This document shows, in pieces, positions 1-8,933 of a stretch of DNA of 64,000 nt. The translations under genes and the position numbers were made by a program. The notes under the pieces were generated by a model. That model made no database searches and was not told the origin of the DNA. It saw only the letters and a program-made list of their open reading frames with translations. Every line of letters begins with the position of its first letter. Positions within the stretch are counted from its first letter, which is position 1. This DNA is from Streptomyces sp. ASQP_92 (GTDB taxonomy: Bacteria; Actinomycetota; Actinomycetes; Streptomycetales; Streptomycetaceae), in contig NZ_JAODUA010000014.1 of assembly GCF_025399895.1 (NCBI RefSeq), forward strand, positions 124,001-188,000, read 5' to 3'.

Positions 1-2
1 CC

Positions 3-1895
3 TATCTCAAGGTCGTCGTCGACCGGGTCGAGAACACCTGGCACCTGCTCGACACGGCGGCGCACCCCTTCCACGTCAACTACATCGCCACCCGTGTCCT
101 GGGCATGGAACTCGCCCAACTCGACGCGGATCTCGACGCGTTCAACGCCTCCGTCTACATGAACCCCGCGCGCCGTTTCCTGCTCGGTGTGCTGTCGCTG
201 CACACCAACGAGGACACCGAAGGCCGCGAGCGCACCTTCCTCGTCCTGGAGACGACCGAGGCCGACACCATGAGCGGCGAACTCCTCGAATTCTTCTACG
301 GGTTCGTGCGCGAGCGGGTCGACGGCCGGCTTCCGGTGCTGCTCAAACCCGCCAACCACGGGCAGGAGGAGGAGCTGGCGGCGATCAGCGAACTGCGCGT
401 GCCGCGCATCTTGAGCCATGAACTCTTCGGCTCGCGGGTGCGCACTCCCCTGAACCCCGGCGAGGCCACCGGCCGGCTGCGGTTCTTCCGTACGCACGAG
501 CAGTACGCGGCGGTCGAGTCCGAGCTCGGCTGGGCGGACATCGTGGCCATGCCGTGCCTGCCCGACGACGTGCCCCGGGTGGCCGGCTTCCTCAACACCG
601 CGCCGATCACGCCGCTTTCGCACACCAATGTGCTCGCTTCGGGCTGGGGCATACCCAACGCGATCGTGCGCGATCTGGACGAGCTCGTCGAGAAGGGCGA
701 CCTGGACGGCGCGTGGGTGCGCTACCGGGTGTCCGAGGCCGAGATCTCCCTGGAGCGGCTGGAGAGCGAGCCCGATCTGCGGGCGCCCGCCTGGCACCAG
801 CAGCGCATCCGTCTGGAGCCGCCGCTGCTCGAAGACGCGCCCGTCCTGTCCCTGCACCGGTTGCGCGCCGCCGACAGCGACCGGTACGGCACCAAGGCGG
901 CCAACCTGGGCGAGCTGCACCATGTGCTCGACAGCCGCACCGCCGACCTGACCGCGTTCTACGGTCGGCCCCGCCCGCCGCGCGACGACCTCTACGGTCA
1001 CCTCGCCTCCCGGCTCGGCCTGAAGGAGCCCTCGCTCGCCGAACTCCGTTCCAGGGCGGCCGACTTCGTGGCGTCCACGGTCGGCGCGCCGGAGGGCGTC
1101 GCGCTGCCCTTCTCGCTCCAGCAGCACTTCCTCGCCTCCTCGCCCGCCCTCCAGCAGGGCATCGGCAAGCTGAAGATGGCGCTCGAACTGGACGCCACCG
1201 ACGTCCTGGACTCGCTCTGTCTGCAACTCCAGCAGTTGATCCGGCACACGCCCGTGCCGGAGTCCGTCACCCGGCAGATCAGCCAGGCCTTCCCCACCGC
1301 CCCCGCCTCGCGCGGGCGTCTGGTGGTGCGCTCGTCCTCCAACGCCGAGGACCTGCCCGGCTTCTCCGCGGCCGGGGTCTACGACTCCGTCACCACCGTC
1401 CACGGCACCGGTCAACTCCTGGACGCCGTACGCCAGGTGTGGGCCTCCCTCGTGTCGCCCCGCAGCGTGCGCCTGCGCCACCAGGTCGGGATCTCCCTCG
1501 ACGACACCTATATGGGTGTGATCATCCAGGAGTACGTGCCCGCCTCCCTCGGCGGCGTCCTGGTGACCTGTGACCCGACGCGTCGCGCGGACTTCCGCAA
1601 TGTGTACCTCAACTGCTCGCCCGGCTCCCCGGAGCAGGTCGTCGACGGCTCGGTGCTGCCGCAGCAGTATCTGTACAACGTGGTGGAGGGCGGCGGCCGG
1701 ACGGTCGCGCTCGGCTCCTGGGGCGACGGGCTGCCCGCGGCCACCCGGGCCCGGCTCGCCGACCTGTCCCTGACCGGACGGCTCCTCCAGTCCCACTTCA
1801 GCGACACCGACGTGGACAGGCCGCTGGACATCGAGTGGCTGATGACCGAGCGGGGCGACTTCCGGCTGGTCCAGATCCGCCCGTACGCGCTGTGA
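3..1895 (+). CDS. PEP/pyruvate-binding domain protein (PPDK/PEP-synthase-like), 5' truncated
   Basis: The reading frame is open from base 3, so the gene begins left of the window and only its last ~630 residues are visible. A swivelling phosphohistidine-type segment with SHTNVLASGWGIPNA (bases ~618-660) precedes an ATP-grasp-like PEP/pyruvate-binding domain with RSSSNAEDLPGFSAAG (~1325-1375) and GVIIQEYVP (~1515-1545). The C-terminus reads DIEWLMTERGDFRLVQIRPY, the usual end of this nucleotide-binding domain. Family members phosphorylate pyruvate or a related acceptor through a phosphohistidine. Here the swivel domain lies before the nucleotide-binding domain, unlike classical PPDK, so the actual substrate is uncertain. 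It is translationally coupled to the MFS gene that follows (TGATG overlap). Confidence 0.8.
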   Translation, partial: YLKVVVDRVENTWHLLDTAAHPFHVNYIATRVLGMELAQLDADLDAFNASVYMNPARRFLLGVLSLHTNEDTEGRERTFLVLETTEADTMSGELLEFFYGFVRERVDGRLPVLLKPANHGQEEELAAISELRVPRILSHELFGSRVRTPLNPGEATGRLRFFRTHEQYAAVESELGWADIVAMPCLPDDVPRVAGFLNTAPITPLSHTNVLASGWGIPNAIVRDLDELVEKGDLDGAWVRYRVSEAEISLERLESEPDLRAPAWHQQRIRLEPPLLEDAPVLSLHRLRAADSDRYGTKAANLGELHHVLDSRTADLTAFYGRPRPPRDDLYGHLASRLGLKEPSLAELRSRAADFVASTVGAPEGVALPFSLQQHFLASSPALQQGIGKLKMALELDATDVLDSLCLQLQQLIRHTPVPESVTRQISQAFPTAPASRGRLVVRSSSNAEDLPGFSAAGVYDSVTTVHGTGQLLDAVRQVWASLVSPRSVRLRHQVGISLDDTYMGVIIQEYVPASLGGVLVTCDPTRRADFRNVYLNCSPGSPEQVVDGSVLPQQYLYNVVEGGGRTVALGSWGDGLPAATRARLADLSLTGRLLQSHFSDTDVDRPLDIEWLMTERGDFRLVQIRPYAL

Positions 1896-3283
1896 TGCGG
1901 CCTCTCGCGCAGCGTCCCGGAAAGGGCGCGGGCGCCGGCCTCACGGACACGGCCCGGCGGATCATCCGGCTGAACTACGGCTTCCAGCTCCTGTTCAACC
2001 TGCTGTGGTGGATGCCGGTGTTCTACGCCTACCAGAAGGAGGCCGGGCTCTCCGACGGGCAGATCTTCGGCATCCAGAGCATCTACTACGTGGCCTTCTG
2101 CCTGTTCGAGATCCCGACCGGGCTGATCGCCGACCGCATCGGGGCCCGCAACTGCCTGCGGGCCGGCGCGGTGGTGATGACCGCGGCGAACCTCGCCCCG
2201 GTGGTCAGCGCCTCGTACTCCGGGTTCCTGCTGCACTTCCTCGCCATCGCGGTGGGCCGTTCGCTCACCTCGGGGGCGGCGAGCGCCTATCTGTACGACG
2301 GGCTGCGGGCGGAGAAGCGCGGCGAGCACTACCTGAAGGCCGAGGGCACGGCACGGGCGCTGGGGCTCGCGGCGAAGGTGGTGTGCTGGCCGCTGGTCGG
2401 GCCGCTGATGGCGGTCGCGCACACGGCTCCGTACGTCCTGAGCGCGGCCAGTGCGGCGGGCTCGCTCGCCTGCGCCGTGGCGCTGCCCCGGCTCGCGGGG
2501 GCGAACGCGGGCGTACAGCGCCCGGAACGGTCGAGCGGGGGGCGCGGGGGCGGCGCGTTTCTGCGGGACGCGGGCGCCGCGCTGCGCTGCGTGGCCTCCT
2601 CGCGGTGGCTCGGCCTGGTGATGGTGCAGGGCGTGGCGGTGTTCACGCTGTCCCGGATCTGCCAGGTCAACCTCTTCCAGCCGATCCTCCTCGACCACGG
2701 CATCGGGGAGGCCTCCAGCGGTGGGGTGCTGGCCGCGATGACGGTGGCGGAGGCGGTGGCCTCGGCGCGTCCGCAGTGGCTGAGCCGGCGTCTGACACCG
2801 GTCGCCTGGGTGTCGGTGCTCAGCCTGGCGCTTGCGGGGACCCTGGCGGCCATGACGGTCGGCGGGCCCTGGGTCGTGATCGCGCTGCTCTGCCTGTTCG
2901 CGGCCGCCACCGGCTTCGTGTATCCGGTGCAGCGCAAGCTGGTGAACGACGCGATCCCCGCGAACGCCCCGCGCGCCACCCTGCTGTCGATCGAGAGCAT
3001 CGTGGACCGGGGGGTGTGCGCCCTGGCCGCGATCGCGGTGGGCGCCTACGTCTCCGCCGGACACCTGGACGCCCTGCTGCTGCACAGCGCGCTCGCGACG
3101 GCGCTGCTGCTCGGGGCGATCCAACTGCTGCTCCACAGCGGGCTGGTGCGACGGGACCGCGCCCCGGCCGGGGTGCCGACGGATGCCCGGGCCGCCCTCG
3201 CGGCGGACGCGGACGGCCGGGACGGGGGCGACCGGCTGGGCCGGGCCGAGGGCGCCCGACGCGGGCCGCCCTCGGGGGCCTAG
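1895..3283 (+). CDS. MFS transporter
   Basis: 462-residue integral membrane protein with about 12 hydrophobic segments. The loop after helix 2 reads GLIADRIGARNCLRAG, the major-facilitator signature. A start at 1895 is chosen because its ATG overlaps the upstream stop (TGATG); an in-frame ATG at 1835 would lie inside the upstream gene. The charged C-terminal tail is Asp/Arg/Gly rich. It probably exports a small molecule or drug; the substrate cannot be read from sequence. Coupling to the PEP/pyruvate-binding protein suggests the two are made together. Confidence 0.85.
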   Translation: MRPLAQRPGKGAGAGLTDTARRIIRLNYGFQLLFNLLWWMPVFYAYQKEAGLSDGQIFGIQSIYYVAFCLFEIPTGLIADRIGARNCLRAGAVVMTAANLAPVVSASYSGFLLHFLAIAVGRSLTSGAASAYLYDGLRAEKRGEHYLKAEGTARALGLAAKVVCWPLVGPLMAVAHTAPYVLSAASAAGSLACAVALPRLAGANAGVQRPERSSGGRGGGAFLRDAGAALRCVASSRWLGLVMVQGVAVFTLSRICQVNLFQPILLDHGIGEASSGGVLAAMTVAEAVASARPQWLSRRLTPVAWVSVLSLALAGTLAAMTVGGPWVVIALLCLFAAATGFVYPVQRKLVNDAIPANAPRATLLSIESIVDRGVCALAAIAVGAYVSAGHLDALLLHSALATALLLGAIQLLLHSGLVRRDRAPAGVPTDARAALAADADGRDGGDRLGRAEGARRGPPSGA

Positions 3284-3389
3284 CGGCGGTGCGCGCCGCT
3301 TCCCTGCCAGGGTGGGCGCCCATGCAAGGAGCGCTCGCCCCGGCGGGGGCCGCGCGGCGGTCGGCCCCTCGCCGGCGTGCGCGGCCCGG

Positions 3390-4028
3390 TCAGCGGGGCA
3401 GACGGCCCAGGAGTTCGACGAGCCCGACGGGCAGGAACGCCGGCCGGTGGGGCTGTCCGATCTGGTACGGCACGAAGCCCTGCGAGGCGGCGACCTGGAC
3501 CTCCTGCGCCGTCTCCGCCTCGTAGACGACCCGGCAGCGCCCCGACTCGGCCATGGCGCGCTGCCAGAGGGCGGGGGCCGGCTTGCGCTCCGCCTCGGTG
3601 CGGGGGGTGAGGATCCGGTCGCCGAAGTCGCCCCAGGTGAAGGGCGTCGAGTCCCGCCAGGTGGCGTCGACCTCCTTCTTGAGGCGGGCGGCACGCTCGG
3701 CGTCGGTCGCGCCCCAGGAGGGCGGCACGTTGGTGATCAGGCCGATCCTGATGTGGTGCTCGCGCAGGGCGCGAAGATAGGAGGCGGCGCCGGGCAGATA
3801 CCGGACGGTGCCGTCGTCGGCCGTGTGCACGAGCGTCTCGCCCAGGTCGAAGTACACGACGGGGCAGGCCCGTTGGGCATCAGCCGACGCGATGGGTCCC
3901 GAGTCCGCGAGGCCGCTCGCGGAGAGCGGCGCCGCCGCGCTCACGGTGGCGCAGAGAACGGTCGACGCGAGGGCCGCGCCCAGTGCGAGGCTCGCCCGGC
4001 GTAAGCCCTTGGCGGCGGAGAGGTGCAT
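3390..4028 (-). CDS. secreted HAD-superfamily hydrolase-like protein
   Basis: 212 residues. The start at 4028 has a GGGGGA ribosome site about 8 nt upstream and gives a clean signal peptide (basic MHLSAAKGLRRAS, then a hydrophobic core ending near VSAAAP). The mature part has HAD-like features: YFDLGETLVHT is motif I with the second Asp replaced by Gly-Glu, GLITNVP is motif II-like, and RKPAPALWQRA is motif III-like. Classical HAD phosphatases use DxD, so the DLGET variant may have altered or lost catalysis. It lies alone between the rightward transporter gene and a leftward SDR gene. Confidence 0.75.
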   Translation of the reverse strand: MHLSAAKGLRRASLALGAALASTVLCATVSAAAPLSASGLADSGPIASADAQRACPVVYFDLGETLVHTADDGTVRYLPGAASYLRALREHHIRIGLITNVPPSWGATDAERAARLKKEVDATWRDSTPFTWGDFGDRILTPRTEAERKPAPALWQRAMAESGRCRVVYEAETAQEVQVAASQGFVPYQIGQPHRPAFLPVGLVELLGRLPR

Positions 4029-4271
4029 GGCGGTGTCCCCCATCGTTGTGCGGCATCGCGACAGTGCGCGCCTGTCCGGTGCATGACATGCGCTGCCGCA
4101 AAGTCTCTCACGCGATGGCCGAAAACGCGGGAATTCTCGCCTCACCAACCCGGTCCACCTCCGAGGCCCGCCCGCGGCCCGGCCGCCGACAACTGCCCCA
4201 CCGGGCCCAGCAGTTACCGGACCATCGACTGGCCAGGCGGGCCAGTCGCCCCAACTCCCTTGCCACCCGCC

Positions 4272-5231
4272 CTAGTTGTGCGGCCTGGGCTCGCCCAGTC
4301 GGCGTCCGGCGCGGTCGCCCAGCGTGGTGACCCAGCGCGGCAGCCTGGACTGCGCGGCGGCCTCGTCACCCGGCACATCGCGACGCGGCCGCTCCCCGGC
4401 CCCGGGCAGCGCCCGGTCCGTGAGCGACAGGAGCCGGGCCATGGAGGCCGGGGCCACGCCTTGCAGCCGTACGGCGACCTTGGCGGCCGGGGTCAGGACG
4501 AGTTCGGGACGCCCCCGTTCGGCGGCGCGCACCACGGCCCTGGCCGCGCGCCCGGCGTCCATGGACAGCAGCGGCAGCGTGGCCGCCGCACCGAACCAGC
4601 CGTACTCCGCGCCCGGGCGGCCGGAAAACCTGGCGGCGGTGTGCGAGCCGGTGCGCATCAGACCCGGGAAGACGGTGGTGACACTGACACCCGAGCCCGC
4701 GAGTTCGGCACGCAGTCCCTGGGAGAAACCGGCGGCGGCGAACTTCGCCGTGACGTACGGCAACAGATGCGGGGCCGCGATCCGGCCGCCGATCGACGAC
4801 ACCGTCACCAGCGTTCCGGCCCCGCTCTCGCGAAGGTCGGGCAGCGCCGCGAGCGCGAGCCGGACCGGGGAGAAGAGCATCGTCTCCATCGCCTCGCGGA
4901 AGTCCTTCTCCTCGAAGGTCTCCATCGGGCCCACCTGGATGATGCCGGCGTTGTTGACGAGGACGTCCAGCGGTCCGAACCGTTCATGGACGGCGTCGAG
5001 CAGGCGCTGCGGCGCGTCGGCCTCGGTGATGTCGCACGGGTACGAGGCGACCTCGGCTCCGGTGGCGCGCAGCTTGCGCTCCGCGGCGGCCAGTCCCTCG
5101 GCGCCCCGCGCGCAGAGCATGACGCGGCAGCCCCGGGCAGCCAGTTCCCGGGCGACGAGGAGGCCGAGGCCGCGCGAGGACCCGGTGACGAGTGCCGTGC
5201 GGCCTGCGAAACGATTCGGTCGAGGGTTCAT
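4272..5231 (-). CDS. short-chain dehydrogenase/reductase
   Basis: 319 residues, classical SDR. It shows the cofactor motif TGSSRGLG (residues ~17-24), the NNAG motif, a VTVSSIGG segment carrying the catalytic Ser, and YVTAK with the catalytic Tyr and Lys. A C-terminal extension of roughly 70 residues is longer than the ~250-residue core. GGGAG lies ~8 nt before the ATG. Expected to be an NAD(P)-dependent cytosolic oxidoreductase; substrate unknown. It follows the APC permease gene on the same strand after a ~215-bp gap. Confidence 0.88.
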   Translation of the reverse strand: MNPRPNRFAGRTALVTGSSRGLGLLVARELAARGCRVMLCARGAEGLAAAERKLRATGAEVASYPCDITEADAPQRLLDAVHERFGPLDVLVNNAGIIQVGPMETFEEKDFREAMETMLFSPVRLALAALPDLRESGAGTLVTVSSIGGRIAAPHLLPYVTAKFAAAGFSQGLRAELAGSGVSVTTVFPGLMRTGSHTAARFSGRPGAEYGWFGAAATLPLLSMDAGRAARAVVRAAERGRPELVLTPAAKVAVRLQGVAPASMARLLSLTDRALPGAGERPRRDVPGDEAAAQSRLPRWVTTLGDRAGRRLGEPRPHN

Positions 5232-5446
5232 GCCGCTGCTCCCGGGGGTGTGAGGCGAAATGTGCCGCCGCCCTCCCGGTTCCCCCCGGCGGCGTTCCTA
5301 CACGGCGTGCTCGGACGGTCGGGGGGCCAACGGTGTCCCGCTCAAGCCTGCGGGCGCGGAAACTCCGCGTGACCCGTAGCCGCCGCGTACGGCCGCCGCG
5401 CCGGACCTCCGCACTCCCCTCAGGCTCGCACAGACGGTTCCATTCG

Positions 5447-6823
5447 TCAGGGCGCCGCGGGGCCGCCGGGCTCCGCGCTCGCCTCGGACGCCTTGGCCGT
5501 GCGCCGGGACACCTTGGCGGACACAAGGCCGAGAGCCGCGCCCACGGCCAGCAGGACGAGGCCACGCAGCCACACCTCGCGGTCGACCTGGGTGGCGAGC
5601 AGGACACACGACAGGGCGCCCAGAACCGGGATCACCGCCGGCGCGCGGAAGTGGTCCGGGTTGCCCGACCGGTCGCGCCGGCGCAGGACCAGGACCGCGG
5701 TGTTCACCGTGAAGAACACGACGAGCAGGAGCAGCACCAGCGTCGCGGCCAGGGTCTCGATGTCACCCGTGAGCGCGAGAAGCAGGGACAGCGCGGTGGT
5801 GGTGGCGATGGCGGCCCACGGGGTGCGGCGCCGGGGCAGCACCCGGGTGAGGAACGACGGCAGCAGGCGCTCGCGGGCCATGCCGAAGGCGAGACGGGAG
5901 CACATGATCCCGGTGAGCAGCGCCCCGTTCGCCACGGCGACCAGCGCGATCGCCGAGAAGAGCCATCCGGGTACCCCGCCGGCCGCCCGCACGACTTCCA
6001 GCAGCGGACCGTCGGAACCGGCCAGGACGCCGGTCGGTACGGCGGCGGAGGCCGCGGCGCCGACCGCCGCGTAGACGAGCCCGGCCGTGCCGAGGGCGCC
6101 GAACAGTGCCCTGGGGTAGGCCCGGCGGGGGTTGCGCGTCTCCTCGGCCACGTTGACGGAGGTCTCGAACCCGACGAAGGAGTAGTAGGCGAGCACCGCG
6201 CCGCTCAGCGCGGCGGCGACCGGCCCGTTCTCGGGGGTGCCGAGCTGAGTGAGTCGGCCCAGGTCGCCGTCCCCGCGTGCGACGAGCCACACGCCGAGGC
6301 CGATGATGAGGAGCAGACCGCTCGTCTCGATGACCGTGGCCACCACGTTGGCGCGGGTCGACTCGCTGATGCCCCGCGCGTTGAGCAGGGCAAGGGCCGC
6401 GAGGAACAGGACGGCCACCAGGGCGACGGGCAGGTTCACGAACGCGGTGAGGTAGGTGCCGCCGAACCCCCGGGCCAGCGCCGCGACGGAGACGATGCCC
6501 GCCGCCAGCATGCAGAACCCGGTGAAGAACCCGACAAACGGGCCGTAGGCGAGCGTCGCGTAGTACGAGGCGCCGCCGGCCCGGGCGTACTTGGTGGCGA
6601 GTTCGGCGTAGGAGGCGGCCGTCAGCAGCGCGAGGCCGAGGGCCACGGCCAGCGGCACCCACACCGCGCCGCCGGACTTCGCCGCCACCTGTCCGATGAG
6701 GACGTACACGCCGGCGCCCAGGACATCGCCCAGGATGAAGAAGTACAGCAGCGGTGTGCCGAGCGCCCGCTTGAGCGCGGCCGGGGCCTCGGGCGCGCTG
6801 GGCGCCGGCTGTTCTGTCTGCAT
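5447..6823 (-). CDS. APC-family amino acid permease
   Basis: 458 residues with about 12 hydrophobic segments. The N-terminal GDVLGAGVYVLIGQVAAKSGG and the later YSFVGFETSVNVAEETRNP are typical of amino acid-polyamine-organocation transporters of the cationic amino acid type. The ATG at 6823 is used; a GTG two codons upstream is an alternative, and neither has a strong ribosome site. The reading frame stays open for another 1.7 kb upstream, but that part lies antisense to the glycosyltransferase and is not coding. A soluble tail follows the last helix. Confidence 0.87.
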   Translation of the reverse strand: MQTEQPAPSAPEAPAALKRALGTPLLYFFILGDVLGAGVYVLIGQVAAKSGGAVWVPLAVALGLALLTAASYAELATKYARAGGASYYATLAYGPFVGFFTGFCMLAAGIVSVAALARGFGGTYLTAFVNLPVALVAVLFLAALALLNARGISESTRANVVATVIETSGLLLIIGLGVWLVARGDGDLGRLTQLGTPENGPVAAALSGAVLAYYSFVGFETSVNVAEETRNPRRAYPRALFGALGTAGLVYAAVGAAASAAVPTGVLAGSDGPLLEVVRAAGGVPGWLFSAIALVAVANGALLTGIMCSRLAFGMARERLLPSFLTRVLPRRRTPWAAIATTTALSLLLALTGDIETLAATLVLLLLVVFFTVNTAVLVLRRRDRSGNPDHFRAPAVIPVLGALSCVLLATQVDREVWLRGLVLLAVGAALGLVSAKVSRRTAKASEASAEPGGPAAP

Positions 6824-6976
6824 GCTCACGTCGGTGCTCAGGCTTTCTTCGTACGTCGGGAGTAAGGGAGGGTGGCCGGGCAGGCCGCGCCGGTCGCCGG
6901 GCGGGGTCCGTCGCTTTCGCCGTATGACCGCGATGCCCCGATGCCAAACCCGGACAGAAGACCCGGAGCCCTCCCT

Positions 6977-7042
6977 GGGGCTCCGCCCCAGACCCCGCAT
7001 CGCGCCTGAACGGCGCTCGTCCTCAAACGCCGGACGGGCTGG
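6977..7042. repeat. Streptomyces-type intergenic repeat (GGGGCTCCGCCCCAG / CCTCAAACGCCGGACGGGCT)
   Basis: It starts with a short inverted repeat, GGGGCTCCGCCCC, and ends with CCTCAAACGCCGGACGGGCT. Both blocks are, to my knowledge, abundant dispersed intergenic repeats in Streptomyces genomes. It sits immediately left of the 117-bp tandem array, upstream of both the APC permease and the glycosyltransferase. Confidence 0.6.
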
Positions 7043-7074
7043 GTATGCCTGCGTCGGCCAGCACCGAGTAGTTA

Positions 7075-7355
7075 AGGGGCGCGGGGAACTGCGCGAGAAG
7101 CGAGCACGGTCCGCGGGCGAACGACCCGGGGCCCCGCCCCACACGCCAGACGCGCTGAGGTGCCTCGACGCGGGCCGGCACCGGTGCCGCCAGGGGCGCG
7201 GGGAACTGCGCGAGAAGCGAGCACGGTCCGCAGCCGAACCCCCGGGGCCCCGCCCCACACGCCGGACGCGCTGAGGTGCCTCGACGCGGGCCGGCACCGG
7301 TGCCGCCAGGGGCGCGGGGAACTGCGCGAGAAGCGAGCACGGTCCGCGGGCGAAG
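7075..7355. repeat. tandem array of ~117-bp units built on AGGGGCGCGGGGAACTGCGC
   Basis: The core AGGGGCGCGGGGAACTGCGC, followed by GAGAAGCGAGCACGGTCCGC, begins at 7075, 7192 and 7308 (spacing 117 and 116 bp). Units 1 and 2 also share CCCCGCCCCACACGCC and a GACGCGCTGAGGTGCCTCGA block; the third unit is cut off before the glycosyltransferase start. The core is a known dispersed Streptomyces intergenic element; the head-to-tail tandem form is less usual. It fills the divergent promoter region between permease and glycosyltransferase. Confidence 0.8.
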
Positions 7356-7405
7356 TCGGGCCGGTCTTGCCGCCGCGGGCGGGCCCGCGCTGACATGCTG
7401 AGACG

Positions 7406-8647
7406 ATGCGTGTACTGATCGTGACGGCGGGAAGCTGGGGCGACGTCGCCCCGTACACCGGTCTTGGAGTGCGGCTGCGGGCCGCGGGGCATGAGGTCGC
7501 GCTCGCCACCCACGAGCGGTTCCGGCAGGCGGTGAGCGCGCACGGGCTGGGGTTCCGGCCGCTGCCGGTGGACCCGCGTCAGGAGCTGGCCTCCGCGTCG
7601 GGCCAGGGCCTCGCCAGGGCGGTCAGCCCGCCGGTGGCGATGGCCCGGGTGGCGCGCATGGCCAGGGCGTTCATGCCGGCGCTTGCCGCGGGCGTGGCCG
7701 ACGCCGTGCGCCAGGGCGCCGACGTCCTGCTGAGCTCCACGCTCACCGACCCCATGTGCGCCGTGCTGGGCGAGGCACTGGGCGTGGCGAACCTCGGTGC
7801 CTATGTGCAGCCGATCGAGCCCACCGCGGCCTTCCCGCCGGTGGTCGTCGGAGCCCGGTCGTTCGGCGCGTACGGCAACCGCATGGGCGCCCGGGCTCTG
7901 GCCGTCACCACCGAGCGGATCTTCGGCCCGGCGATGGGCGGGCTGCGGCGTGAACTCGGCCTGCCCGCACGGAAGTTGAGCGGGCCTCTGAGTCTGCCGC
8001 GCGGGCGTGCCGTCCTGCACGGCTTCAGCCCGTACGTGGTGCCGCGCCCGGCTGACTGGCCCGATGGTCACCGGGTCTGCGGCTACTGGTGGCCCGAGAC
8101 GCCGCCCGGCTGGCGGCCCGACCCCCGGCTCGTGGACTTCCTGGCGGCGGGTCCGCCCCCGGTCCTCGCCGGGTTCGGAAGCTTCGTCGAAGAGGACGCG
8201 GAACGGCTGAGCGCCCTGCTCGCCGACGCCCTGCGCCGCGCGAAGGTCCGCGGGATCGTGCAGGCCGGCTGGAGCGGTCTGCGGGTGGAGAGCGACGACG
8301 TCATCACGGTTCAGGAGGTGCCGCACGCCTGGCTGTTCCCGAAGACCGCCGCGGTCGTCCACCACGCGGGCGCCGGCACCACCGCGGCCGCCCTCCGCGC
8401 CGGCGTCCCCGCGGTGCCCGTCCCCGTCCAGCTGGACCAGCACTTCTGGGCCGGCCGCGTCCATGCCCTGGGGATGGCGACCCGCCCCCTGCGCTACCAG
8501 CGCCTGACCGCACCCCGCCTGGCCGACGCCATGACCGCGGCCGTCCACTCCCCGAACCTGCGCGCGAGGGCTCGCCGCGCGGCCCGGGACCTGGCCCGCG
8601 ATGACGGCGCAGGCCAGGTCCTGGAGGCGCTGGAACGCCTAGCCTGA
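7406..8647 (+). CDS. GT1-family glycosyltransferase (UGT/MGT type)
   Basis: 413 residues with the GT-B layout. The N-terminal acceptor half begins MRVLIVTAGSWGDVAPYTGL. The C-terminal donor-binding half has HHAGAGTTAAALRAGVP and then VPVQLDQHFWAGRV, the classical nucleotide-sugar motif of UDP/TDP-glycosyltransferases that act on lipids or natural products. The length is typical. No biosynthetic partners are adjacent, so the acceptor is unknown; macrolide inactivation or sterol/lipid glycosylation are family possibilities. Confidence 0.88.
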   Translation: MRVLIVTAGSWGDVAPYTGLGVRLRAAGHEVALATHERFRQAVSAHGLGFRPLPVDPRQELASASGQGLARAVSPPVAMARVARMARAFMPALAAGVADAVRQGADVLLSSTLTDPMCAVLGEALGVANLGAYVQPIEPTAAFPPVVVGARSFGAYGNRMGARALAVTTERIFGPAMGGLRRELGLPARKLSGPLSLPRGRAVLHGFSPYVVPRPADWPDGHRVCGYWWPETPPGWRPDPRLVDFLAAGPPPVLAGFGSFVEEDAERLSALLADALRRAKVRGIVQAGWSGLRVESDDVITVQEVPHAWLFPKTAAVVHHAGAGTTAAALRAGVPAVPVPVQLDQHFWAGRVHALGMATRPLRYQRLTAPRLADAMTAAVHSPNLRARARRAARDLARDDGAGQVLEALERLA

Positions 8648-8694
8648 ACCGGGCCGCGCGTCTGCCCGGCATCCGGTCGCGCAGCGCTGGAGGT

Positions 8695-8742
8695 GCTCCA
8701 GCACCGAGCAGCCGAGGGGCGCGGGGAACTGCGCGACCAGCC
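8695..8742. repeat. single extra copy of the GGGGCGCGGGGAACTGCGCGA element
   Basis: A fourth copy of the core seen at 7075-7355 lies just after the glycosyltransferase gene (core from 8715). It is preceded by CCAGCACCGAGCAGCCG, matching CCAGCACCGAGTAGTT before the first array copy at 7075. The glycosyltransferase is therefore bracketed by related elements in the same orientation. Confidence 0.7.
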
Positions 8743-8933
8743 GTCCACGGCCCGCGGACGACGTGGTCCGCCGGAGGCCTTCGGGAAGCCCCGATGCTCG
8801 TAAGTAGGGGTTCTGGGATATGGGCTGGTCAGGGCGCGCGAAAGCCCTTACCAGCCATTCAGCCGGGTGGTCCGCATGCTGATGTTTCGCTCAAAAGCTA
8901 TCGGCCACTGCGGGTTTGGCGCTGTTATGAACC

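Noticed and set aside
7075..7355. CRISPR-like array
   Set aside because: Period of 117 bp with mostly conserved units and only three copies; no short repeat/variable spacer pattern and no cas genes.
5447..8548. One 1033-residue open frame on the minus strand
   Set aside because: Only its C-terminal 458 residues are an APC permease. The remainder runs antisense to the glycosyltransferase and through intergenic repeats.
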